Made by a program: the position numbers and the translations under genes. A model generated the notes under the pieces. The model saw nothing but the letters and a program-made list of their open reading frames with translations, did not search any database and was not told the DNA's origin. Below are positions 28,437 through 37,028 of a stretch of DNA of 64,000 nt, piece by piece; the first letter of the stretch is position 1; each line of letters opens with the position of its first letter. This stretch comes from Methanobacteriota archaeon (GTDB taxonomy: Archaea > Thermoplasmatota > Poseidoniia > Poseidoniales > Poseidoniaceae): NCBI GenBank assembly GCA_002718195.1, contig PBDU01000011.1, positions 1 through 64,000 of the forward strand, in the 5' to 3' direction.

Positions 28437-28910
28437 ATGGTCGCAACAGGTGACGTTTCCAGCGCATATCTAGCAGTGGGTTTGATGACCTTGATTGGCT
28501 TTGCAATGCCCTTTGGTGCTTTCTTAACATCTTACTTCGTTAGGCCAAGGGTTGATCCTGCTAGGCCACACAAGACAAAATCATGGCTACTAGAAGGCTA
28601 TGAAGCCGATCATTCCCTGTATCCAAGGAGACTTTCAACCTACGAATGTGGTTCCGAGCCAGTCGGAGATGCTATGATTCAATTCCACTTCCAGTACTAC
28701 TGGTATGCGATTATTTTCTTGGTTTTTGATGTCGCATTTATGTTCATGGCATTGGGAGGTATGGTAACCAATGCTGCTACCGTGGAAGGAGCTGGGCAAG
28801 TTGAAAGGGAACTTGCCATTGACAGGTTATTAATTCTCTTAACATTCTTTGCGGTCATGGTCGCAGGCGTGTGGCATGTTTTCAGGAAGAGAGGGCGTAT
28901 CTACATTTGA
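28437..28910 (+). CDS. nuoA: NADH dehydrogenase-like complex subunit A
   Basis: YECGSEPVGDAMIQFHFQYYWYAIIFLVFDVAFMF is the NuoA signature. Confidence 0.94.
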   Translation: MVATGDVSSAYLAVGLMTLIGFAMPFGAFLTSYFVRPRVDPARPHKTKSWLLEGYEADHSLYPRRLSTYECGSEPVGDAMIQFHFQYYWYAIIFLVFDVAFMFMALGGMVTNAATVEGAGQVERELAIDRLLILLTFFAVMVAGVWHVFRKRGRIYI

Positions 28911-28919
28911 GGTGATATT

Positions 28920-29516
28920 ATGGCAGATCCAGGACAAAATTATACAGCTTTTAACAGCAATGCGTTACTAGAGTTCGTAGGCGATACCACAGACGAAGCA
29001 CTCAGCAGTTTGAGAATCAAGCAATTTTTGAGTGTCCTTGCTGGAAGATTTTTCAATTGGGCAGGTAGAAAATCCTTGTTCACTCTGCACTTGGGAATTA
29101 AGTGCTGTGCCATTGAGATGGCTGCCTCCGCGATTCCAAGATTTGATGCTGAGAGATTCGGTGTTATTTTCCGTTCATCTCCAAGACAATCCGATGTTCT
29201 GTTGGTAAATGGACCAATTTCAAAGAAGTTCGCAGACCCGGTCGTAAGGCTGTGGGAGCAAATGCCTGAGCCAAAATACTGCATAGCAATGGGCGAGTGT
29301 GCAATTTCTGGCGGTCCATATTTCCAATCATACAATATTCTTGAAGGAGTTGACACAGTAATTCCAGTTGACGTGTATATCCCTGGGTGTCCTCCAAGAC
29401 CAGAAGCACTAATCGATGGATTTGGGCTTTTGAGAGAGAAGATCATCAAAATCGGTGGTGCTCCAAGCACAGGACGTGATGGTGAGAAGCCAGTAATTGT
29501 GGGCGAGGAGGCTTGA
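28920..29516 (+). CDS. nuoB: NADH dehydrogenase-like complex subunit B
   Basis: LGIKCCAIEMAA, MGECAISGGPYFQSYN, DVYIPGCPPRPEALIDG. Confidence 0.96.
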   Translation: MADPGQNYTAFNSNALLEFVGDTTDEALSSLRIKQFLSVLAGRFFNWAGRKSLFTLHLGIKCCAIEMAASAIPRFDAERFGVIFRSSPRQSDVLLVNGPISKKFADPVVRLWEQMPEPKYCIAMGECAISGGPYFQSYNILEGVDTVIPVDVYIPGCPPRPEALIDGFGLLREKIIKIGGAPSTGRDGEKPVIVGEEA

Positions 29517-30172
29517 AAATGGGGATGAAAATCACCACCGAGCAAAACTCTGAGGCAGTTTCTGATTCTGTAAATTTTGTAACTTCAAAATTCGGTGATA
29601 TTGGTGTAATCGCTGAAGCAGGAAAACACAACAACGGTCACGGGTATGAATACCTGAAACTCACGGTTCCTTCCGAGCATATTCTTACAGTATCTAAGTC
29701 GTTGAAGTTCGACCTCGGAGTCAACTATTGTTCTATGGTAACTGGTACTCACTACCCTGATGGTCCTGCTGAAAAAGGCTGGGAAGTCGCATATCATTTG
29801 GCTAGAATGCCAGTCGTAAACCCTGTGCCAAATACAGATATTGTTCACAATGCGGAATCACTATCTGGGCATGACATCCCTTTGGAGGTTGAAGTCATAG
29901 TCGATTTACCAAATAATGACGACCCAAGAGTTCCTAGCGTCCAATCCGTTTGGGTGGGTGCTGATTGGAATGAGAAAGAAACATGGGATCTTGTTGGAAT
30001 AAAATTTGATGGGCATGAAAACATGTTCAGGGTTTTGAATCCTCACGACTCTCCTGACGGATTCCATCCTTTGCAAAAGCAGCACAAAATACGATATCAC
30101 GATTTCAACGAAATGTACGACGACGCCCAAGGCTTTGTCAGAAAACCTGCGGATGAGGGTCGCGTAAAGTGA
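29513..30172 (+). CDS. nuoC: NADH dehydrogenase-like complex subunit C
   Basis: PSVQSVWVGADWNEKETWDLVGIKFDGHENMFRVL matches the NuoC signature region. Confidence 0.92.
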   Translation: MKMGMKITTEQNSEAVSDSVNFVTSKFGDIGVIAEAGKHNNGHGYEYLKLTVPSEHILTVSKSLKFDLGVNYCSMVTGTHYPDGPAEKGWEVAYHLARMPVVNPVPNTDIVHNAESLSGHDIPLEVEVIVDLPNNDDPRVPSVQSVWVGADWNEKETWDLVGIKFDGHENMFRVLNPHDSPDGFHPLQKQHKIRYHDFNEMYDDAQGFVRKPADEGRVK

Positions 30173-30182
30173 GGTGATTATT

Positions 30183-31322
30183 ATGGCACAAATGTGGATT
30201 ACAATGGGACCTCAGCATCCGATGACACATGGTCTATGGACTCTGAGAGTGAAAGTTGACGGTGAGACAATTGTGGACGCTGAGGCAGAACTTGGCTACA
30301 TTCACAGAGGGGTGGAAAAGATTGCAGAAGCAAGAGATTTCACTCAAGTTACCCCATACATGGATAGGCTATGTTATGTGAGCGCAATGACCTGGGCAAA
30401 TTCATACATTTACGCTGCTGAAGATTTACTAGAGGCAGAAGTTCCAGAACGCGCTGAATACATTCGCTGTATTGCGGCTGAATGCCAAAGGATTGCAAGT
30501 CACTTGATGTGGCTAGGTGCTTATGGGCCTGACGTTGGTAATCTAACCATCATGACATGGGCTCTTCGTGAAAGAGAAATGTATCTCGACCTTCTCCAAG
30601 AATTGGGTGGTTCAAGAATGCATTACAACTACCCAAGAGTTGGTGGAGTGAAGAGAGACATCCCAGTCGGGTGGGCTGAGAGACTAATTGCAAAGACCAA
30701 ATTATTCGAGAAGAGAATTGATGAGTATGAGATGCTTCTAGACGAATCAACTATTTTCTTAGTCAGGCTACAAGGTGTAGGATATGCTAGTGCCGAAAGA
30801 ATGGTTGAGTGCGGAGTTTCTGGACCGAATGTTCGAGCTTCAGGTGTAAACTACGACGTAAGATGGGCTCATCCATATTCAGTTTACGATCAAATTGACT
30901 GGGAGCCAGCAGTCGAAAAACCAACATCAGTCAAGGGTAGCGATTGCTATGACAGATACAGAGTAAGAATGGAAGAGATGAGAATGTCTTGTAGGATTAT
31001 TTTGGACGCTATCGAAAAGATTCCTGGTGGAAAGAACACACACTATTCCAAAGGAGATGAAATGATTCAAGCAAAAGCACCAACAAGAGCGCCAGCAGGT
31101 GCAACTGGATTTTCAAATTATGAATGCACAAGAGGCTCCTCACAAATGTATATTCAAGGCGGCGGAGATGGTAGAGGAAAGAATCCATACAGACTCTCAA
31201 TCCGTTCACCGATGTTCATTACAATTCCATTTGTTGCTGAGACCATGATTGGATACAAGGTAGCAGACATCCCTGCGATCATGGGAAGCTTTGATCCTTG
31301 TATCGGGGAGACTGATAGGTGA
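30183..31322 (+). CDS. nuoD: NADH dehydrogenase-like complex subunit D
   Basis: MGPQHPMTHGLWTLRVKVDGE, LGYIHRGVEKIAE, RGSSQMYIQGGGDGRGKNPYRLSIRSP, DIPAIMGSFDPCIGETDR. Confidence 0.96.
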   Translation: MAQMWITMGPQHPMTHGLWTLRVKVDGETIVDAEAELGYIHRGVEKIAEARDFTQVTPYMDRLCYVSAMTWANSYIYAAEDLLEAEVPERAEYIRCIAAECQRIASHLMWLGAYGPDVGNLTIMTWALREREMYLDLLQELGGSRMHYNYPRVGGVKRDIPVGWAERLIAKTKLFEKRIDEYEMLLDESTIFLVRLQGVGYASAERMVECGVSGPNVRASGVNYDVRWAHPYSVYDQIDWEPAVEKPTSVKGSDCYDRYRVRMEEMRMSCRIILDAIEKIPGGKNTHYSKGDEMIQAKAPTRAPAGATGFSNYECTRGSSQMYIQGGGDGRGKNPYRLSIRSPMFITIPFVAETMIGYKVADIPAIMGSFDPCIGETDR

Positions 31323-31331
31323 GGTGTTTAG

Positions 31332-32852
31332 ATGGTTGAAGAATCAAGTAATGCAATCCCTACTCCTAGAGACCTTGCTTTTGATACTCTTGGTGGAGTA
31401 ATTGACAATTTATTGGCTGGGACCTTCTTAGAGGACTATTCAGGAGCAATAGGAAACTTCACTGCAACCCTCATCATGTGTTTGGTAGGATTTGCGGGAA
31501 TTATGCTATCGATGTTCATGATTCTTTGGCTTGAAAGGAAAATTTTGGGTCGATTGATGGATAGACGTGGAGCAACAACTGCGCTTCGTTCCCTCTGGGT
31601 CGGAGAAAATGGAACCACTGCTGGTGAATGGTGGAACATGCTTCCTTTCGGAATCGGCACACCTATTGGGGCAGTTGTAAAATGGCTAAACAAAAATTTC
31701 GGAAACGATGACAAGAATAGGCCAACAGTTGACCGTGTCAACAACAGGTCTTGGATGGGCTACGTAATCTTCCCTGGATTTTTCCAAAACATAGCAGATG
31801 GAATGAAATTCTTGATTAAAGAACACATGGTTCCTGAGAGAGCAGATAGGCTGGTATACGAAGTAGCACCATATCTTGTTATTACTTCTACCATCATGAT
31901 ACTTGGAATGATTCCAATGGGTAGCGGCATATATGGAGCTAATCCTGAACTTAGCGTATTGTTTGCAATGGCAATCTTTGGTATTGCTCCTATTGGCGTT
32001 TTCTTCGGTGGCTGGGCAAGCAACAACAAGTATACTTTGTTGGGAGGAATACGTTCTGCGGTACAACTTACTTCCTACGAAATTCCTCTATTGCTAACCG
32101 TACTATCGGTTTGCATCATCTCTGGTTCATTCAACTTTGTTGAAATCATCAATTTCCAAATCGAAGCCCAAACATGGAACTTATTCCTCCTGCCTCTCGG
32201 TGGTGCTCTATTCTTGATATCCATGCTTGCCGAGGTTGAGAGAATTCCATTCGACATGCCTGAAGCAGAAGCCGAACTTGTCGAAGGATGGTGGACTGAA
32301 TATGGTGGAATGAGATTCGGTCTCCTTTTCGCCGCTGAATACATGAGGACATACGCTGCATGTATCTTGTTTGCACATTTCTTCTTAGGTGGCTGGTCGG
32401 CACCATTCCATTTCTTGATTGGCAACCTTCCTGTAGTCGGGTTGACAAGTCCTAGCATCATTTGGGTTCTACTGAAAGCATGGCTAATCTTTGGTGTTGT
32501 ATTCGTTTGGATTAGAGCGGCTCTTCTAAGAATTAGAACTGATCAAATTCTAGAATTTGGTTGGAGAATGCTTCTTCCACTAAGCGTTGTTAACCTTGCA
32601 ATAGCGGCTGTTTACAGATTATTCTTGTATGACACAGGATTCATTTCCTCAAAGGGTGATGCAATGATAACAGTTGGCTCTGCATGGGATGTAATGGGTA
32701 TCCCATGGGCTCTTCCAGCAATTACAACAATTGTTTCACTTGGTCTATTCTTCTTCTTACTTAATGATGAAAACAAGGACGCAAGTCCAGAGAGAATGTT
32801 CCACATCAGAACATTAGAACCAGCGGGAACGCACCTACCAGGAACGGAGTGA
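31332..32852 (+). CDS. nuoH: NADH dehydrogenase-like complex subunit H (506 aa, with insertion)
   Basis: LWLERKILGRLMDRRG, EVERIPFDMPEAEAELVEGWWTEYGGMRFGLLFAAEYMRTY. Confidence 0.94.
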   Translation: MVEESSNAIPTPRDLAFDTLGGVIDNLLAGTFLEDYSGAIGNFTATLIMCLVGFAGIMLSMFMILWLERKILGRLMDRRGATTALRSLWVGENGTTAGEWWNMLPFGIGTPIGAVVKWLNKNFGNDDKNRPTVDRVNNRSWMGYVIFPGFFQNIADGMKFLIKEHMVPERADRLVYEVAPYLVITSTIMILGMIPMGSGIYGANPELSVLFAMAIFGIAPIGVFFGGWASNNKYTLLGGIRSAVQLTSYEIPLLLTVLSVCIISGSFNFVEIINFQIEAQTWNLFLLPLGGALFLISMLAEVERIPFDMPEAEAELVEGWWTEYGGMRFGLLFAAEYMRTYAACILFAHFFLGGWSAPFHFLIGNLPVVGLTSPSIIWVLLKAWLIFGVVFVWIRAALLRIRTDQILEFGWRMLLPLSVVNLAIAAVYRLFLYDTGFISSKGDAMITVGSAWDVMGIPWALPAITTIVSLGLFFFLLNDENKDASPERMFHIRTLEPAGTHLPGTE

Positions 32853-32861
32853 GGTGATAAT

Positions 32862-33857
32862 ATGGCAATGCATCCACACGCACAACCAAATTTCAGAAAT
32901 TTATTTTGGTACCCATTTAAGATTACACTGATAACCGCATTGAGAACATTTCCATTTTTTGGAAAGAGGCTCGGTGAGAAGTTAGATTGGGGATACCACA
33001 ACAAATTGACTCCAGAAATCTTAGACGAGGCTAGCAAGGCTAGAGTAGAGGACAAGAGATTCAAAGAGTTCAATGATGTATCAAAATATGAGGATCAATA
33101 TGCGGCAGATAGAACTGCATCTGACTTAGTTCCAACTATTTGGAGACCACAAACCATCATGTATCCATACGAGAGGCTAGAGGATAACGAACCGTGGCTT
33201 TTCGTCCCTGGTGAATACAATGGAAGAATTGGTGTAATCTGGGAAACCTGTACAGCATGTAAGATGTGTGTGAATATCTGTCCTAATTCCTGTCTTCACA
33301 TGACTACAGAACTTAGAGTAGATGTTCTAGACTCTGCTGATGGTGAGCATGAAGGGTATGGTGCTGAACTTGAAGTTGGCGGCTGGGCAGCTCAAGAAGT
33401 CGAAGGTGCTAAGGAAGCACAAGAAGACTTCAACCTAATTACAGCGCACACAGACGTTCCAAGTGAATGGAGATTCGCAGAAGTTCTTGACCTATCAGGA
33501 ACAACTGCAACCGTGAGATGGAATGACACAGGAAGCGAAGAAGAGTTGCCAAAATCTGAACTATACACTGCTGATGATTCAATCGTAAGTGGAAGAATCG
33601 ACCTAGGAAGATGCATGTTCTGTGGATTGTGCATGGAAGCCTGTGGTTTTACTTCCTTTTACATGACAAACGAATATGATGGAATGTCAGGATTCACTAG
33701 AGAAGATCTATGGTTTGATGCATCTAGAACAAGAGTACTTCCTAGCATTCACCAAGAAGCGGTGGATGCGGAATTAGCAAAGCGTGCTACTAAAGAGAAG
33801 CAGAAGCGCGAGAAAGCAGCGGCAAAGGCTGCTGCTAAGGCTCAGGAGGAAGCGTGA
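32862..33857 (+). CDS. nuoI: NADH dehydrogenase-like complex subunit I, with a long insertion between its two 4Fe-4S motifs
   Basis: CTACKMCVNICPNSC and CMFCGLCMEACGF separated by about 106 aa; position in operon. Confidence 0.88.
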   Translation: MAMHPHAQPNFRNLFWYPFKITLITALRTFPFFGKRLGEKLDWGYHNKLTPEILDEASKARVEDKRFKEFNDVSKYEDQYAADRTASDLVPTIWRPQTIMYPYERLEDNEPWLFVPGEYNGRIGVIWETCTACKMCVNICPNSCLHMTTELRVDVLDSADGEHEGYGAELEVGGWAAQEVEGAKEAQEDFNLITAHTDVPSEWRFAEVLDLSGTTATVRWNDTGSEEELPKSELYTADDSIVSGRIDLGRCMFCGLCMEACGFTSFYMTNEYDGMSGFTREDLWFDASRTRVLPSIHQEAVDAELAKRATKEKQKREKAAAKAAAKAQEEA

Positions 33858-34135
33858 TGGTTGACATCAACATGATCGCTGAGAATGTTATCTTCTTCAT
33901 TTTTGCAACCGTGGCAATCGGAGGTGCTTTTTTCCTCATCAAAGCACCAAAAGTCGCACACTCGATGGTTGCATTGATTTTTTGTTTCACAGCAATAGCT
34001 GGAGTTTTCATTCTAGTCGGTGCTGAATTTTTAGCAAGCATACAGATTCTGGTTTACTTGGCTAGCGTCGGCTTGGTTGTCTTATTCGCAATCATGCTTA
34101 CTCAACGTCAAATCCTCGAGGAGGATTTCGAATGA
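33854..34135 (+). CDS. nuoJ: NADH dehydrogenase-like complex subunit J, N-terminal part (J1)
   Basis: HSMVALIFCFTAIAGVFILVGAEFLASIQILVYLASVGLVVLFAIMLT; followed by a second small membrane ORF before nuoK. Confidence 0.88.
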   Translation: MMVDINMIAENVIFFIFATVAIGGAFFLIKAPKVAHSMVALIFCFTAIAGVFILVGAEFLASIQILVYLASVGLVVLFAIMLTQRQILEEDFE

Positions 34136-34401
34136 AGTTAACATCAATATTCACTCGTTTTGGTCTTCTTGCATTACTCATGCTCCTTTTGAGTGTATTA
34201 GCAGACCCTACCCTTTGGGATAATCAAAGTTCTACTACTCTTGATACTGCGATGATGTCAGATTCAATCTTCAGCGCTTGGTCTCTACCACTATTGATGC
34301 TTGGTGTTCTTCTCTCTCTTGCTATGATTGGGGCAGCTTATCTTGTTCGTGATGAAAGAAAAGAAAACCTTCTCTGGGAATTAGGGGGTGAAGAAGAGTG
34401 A
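34132..34401 (+). CDS. NADH dehydrogenase-like complex subunit J, C-terminal part (J2)
   Basis: 89-aa two-TM protein with ATGA overlap after J1 and immediately before nuoK; split NuoJ/FpoJ is known in other archaea. Confidence 0.72.
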   Translation: MKLTSIFTRFGLLALLMLLLSVLADPTLWDNQSSTTLDTAMMSDSIFSAWSLPLLMLGVLLSLAMIGAAYLVRDERKENLLWELGGEEE

Positions 34402-34700
34402 TTGACCCAATGTTGGTTAGTGGTTTGAGCGCTATCCTATTTGTGATGGGTCTTTGGGGTGCATTTACCCGTAAAAATGCAATTATTGTCCTTATGTGTC
34501 TTGAGTTGATGCTCAATGCAGCTAATCTACAATTTGTAGCGGCTGGAGTATATCACGGAGATACAGCAGGTTGGATATACACGGTATTTGCTATTGCAAT
34601 AGCCGCTGCTGAAGTAGCGATTGGTTTAGCGATCCTGCTCTCTGTATTCAATCAACATGAAACAATCAGGCTTGATGATATCAACCTGCTGAGGAACTGA
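34398..34700 (+). CDS. nuoK: NADH dehydrogenase-like complex subunit K (GTG start)
   Basis: KNAIIVLMCLELMLNAANLQFVA, AIAIAAAEVAIGLAILLS. Confidence 0.94.
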   Translation: MIDPMLVSGLSAILFVMGLWGAFTRKNAIIVLMCLELMLNAANLQFVAAGVYHGDTAGWIYTVFAIAIAAAEVAIGLAILLSVFNQHETIRLDDINLLRN

Positions 34701-34706
34701 GGTGAT

Positions 34707-37028
34707 ATGATGGGAAGTTCATATGATGAAGTGAAAAATGCACTGGATGTGCCCTCAGAATTTGTGTTTATTATTCTATTACCAATGCTTGCATTCCCGC
34801 TAATTCTTTACCTGGGAATGAAATTCAACGGTCAGAAGTTCTGGAAAGAAAATCTCAAGGAAGGTGGATTGGTTGCTCTGCCAGTAATGGCTGCAAGCCT
34901 TGTTCTGTCTCTTGTTCTAATTCGTAGATTCATCAACGAGACAAGTGTAAGTGACACCTCAACCGTATTTAGTTGGGCGAACTTTGCATGGTTCACAGAA
35001 GGTGCAACAACAGAAATATCCCTGTATTCTCTTAATTTTGGATTGTATGTAGACCATGTCACGGTAATGCTTCTCTTCGTAGCATCATTCCTGTGTCTGC
35101 TCATTAATATCTTCAGCATAGGGTACATGAATACCGATGAGGTTAACGACAATAAGAACCACAGATTCTATGCAGAGTTTGTACTATTCTGTTCAGGAAT
35201 GCTTGGAATGGTCCTCTCTGATTCATTCCTTTGGCTGTTCATATTCTGGGAATTAATGGGTCTTTGTTCATACTTGCTAATTGGATTCTATTATGACAAG
35301 CCAAGTGCTGCATACGCAGCAAAGAAGGCATTCTTGACCACAAGGGTTGGAGATGTTTTCCTTGTAATCGGATTAGCAATGTTGTGGAATCTATTCCAAC
35401 CATATGCAAGTGGCGGGGATGCTCTAGCATTTGCTACGGTCTTCGATCATTCAAACCTACAGATGCTTGCTGACGCAGGCAAGCAAGGCGCTCTACAGTT
35501 AGCCCTTGGATTCATGTTCATCGGTGCAGTTGGTAAATCTGCACAATTCCCACTCCACGTTTGGCTTCCTGACGCTATGGAAGGACCAACTCCGGTATCT
35601 GCACTTATTCACGCAGCAACGATGGTCAATGCAGGTTTGTACCTTGTTGCAAGAATGTTCCCAATTTTCGGGGACTCTGCGATGATGGGAGAGTTCAGCG
35701 ATCTAGCATTCATTATTGCTTTAGTTGGTGGAATTACTGCTTGTATGGCTGCTTTGATTGCATTTGTACAAATGGATTTGAAGAAGGTTCTTGCTTATTC
35801 AACAATGAGTCAATTAGCTTACATCTTCACTGGTTTAGGTGCAGCACTTTGGCTAGCAAATAGCCTTGATTGGGGAGAATACCCGAATAAAGGAATCGTG
35901 GTGGTTGCATTTGGTGCCGCTCTCTTCCACTTATTCAACCACGCAATGGCAAAAGGAATGCTGTTCATGGCAAGTGGTTCAGTAATTCACGAGATGCACC
36001 ATGCCCACCATGATTTGCATCACCATCACCATGACGACGACCATCATGACGATCACGGTGACGACCACCACGACGACCACTTTGATGCTCAATCAATGGC
36101 AAACATGGGTGGATTAGCATCCCGTCTACCAATTACTGCTACTGCAATGTTTGTTGGTTCAGCATCTATCATCGGAATCCCGCTCATCGGTGGATTCTGG
36201 TCCAAGGAAGGAATTATCGCTAACACTTGGAGAGTTGCAGTTGAGCATGATCCAAGATTCTACATTCCTGCGTTCCTAGTTCTGATTACTGCAGGAATGA
36301 CCGGATTTTACATGTCGAGAATGTGGTTCATGACTTTTGCAGGTAAGCCAAAGACTGAGGTAGCAGAAAAGGTTCACGAGCAAACCCCATGGATTCCAAT
36401 TCCCCTTTTGGTACTAATTCCAATGTCACTCGCAGGTATCGTGTTTGCCTCTTTGAAGTCAACATACTTCCTTGGATACAAAGGATACAAACTAGGTGAG
36501 GATGGACTACTCGAAGGTTTCCTCTACGAAATGGATCACATCTTTGTCAACCCAGGAACCAACTATCTACTTGTCCTAACGTATATTGCAATCTTCCTGT
36601 CAATGGTTTTGGGACCATGCGCTGCAATGGCTCTACATGGAGGAAGATTGGATGAAGGTCAGAAAGCCAAACCTTGGATGCAGTGGGCTGTAACTCTAAG
36701 CGGCAAGCTCAATGACAAATATTCATTCGCAGGATGGGCGGAGAAGATGAGTGAATCTTCTTTCGGTGAAGCACTAAGACAAAGGTTGTACTTCGACAAA
36801 TATTACGACATGGCTATGATGAAGATAGTCGCAGGATTCTCTAACTTGAGCGCTTCATTCGACAAGAATGTTGTTGATGGATTTGCAATTAAGACAATCA
36901 TCGAAAAAGGTGGTCAAGATTCTTCCAGAATAATACGAAGCATAACCACCGGTTCTGCACGTGATTACATTATGATGGTGGCTGTTGGAACACTTGCAAT
37001 CGCTATCCTACTATGGGGGGTGAACTGA
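34707..37028 (+). CDS. nuoL: NADH dehydrogenase-like complex subunit L, with His/Asp-rich insertion
   Basis: SAQFPLHVWLPDAMEGPTPVSALIHAATMVNAGLYLVARM; FWELMGLCSYLLIGFYYDKPSAAYAAKKAFLTTRVGD. Confidence 0.95.
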   Translation: MMGSSYDEVKNALDVPSEFVFIILLPMLAFPLILYLGMKFNGQKFWKENLKEGGLVALPVMAASLVLSLVLIRRFINETSVSDTSTVFSWANFAWFTEGATTEISLYSLNFGLYVDHVTVMLLFVASFLCLLINIFSIGYMNTDEVNDNKNHRFYAEFVLFCSGMLGMVLSDSFLWLFIFWELMGLCSYLLIGFYYDKPSAAYAAKKAFLTTRVGDVFLVIGLAMLWNLFQPYASGGDALAFATVFDHSNLQMLADAGKQGALQLALGFMFIGAVGKSAQFPLHVWLPDAMEGPTPVSALIHAATMVNAGLYLVARMFPIFGDSAMMGEFSDLAFIIALVGGITACMAALIAFVQMDLKKVLAYSTMSQLAYIFTGLGAALWLANSLDWGEYPNKGIVVVAFGAALFHLFNHAMAKGMLFMASGSVIHEMHHAHHDLHHHHHDDDHHDDHGDDHHDDHFDAQSMANMGGLASRLPITATAMFVGSASIIGIPLIGGFWSKEGIIANTWRVAVEHDPRFYIPAFLVLITAGMTGFYMSRMWFMTFAGKPKTEVAEKVHEQTPWIPIPLLVLIPMSLAGIVFASLKSTYFLGYKGYKLGEDGLLEGFLYEMDHIFVNPGTNYLLVLTYIAIFLSMVLGPCAAMALHGGRLDEGQKAKPWMQWAVTLSGKLNDKYSFAGWAEKMSESSFGEALRQRLYFDKYYDMAMMKIVAGFSNLSASFDKNVVDGFAIKTIIEKGGQDSSRIIRSITTGSARDYIMMVAVGTLAIAILLWGVN

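Noticed and set aside
28940-29545. 201-aa minus-strand ORF across nuoB
   Set aside because: Antisense shadow ORF of a well-supported gene.
35998-36080. Simple-sequence DNA repeat (CAC/CAT/GAC codons)
   Set aside because: It is the in-frame His/Asp loop of nuoL, reported there rather than as a separate repeat element.
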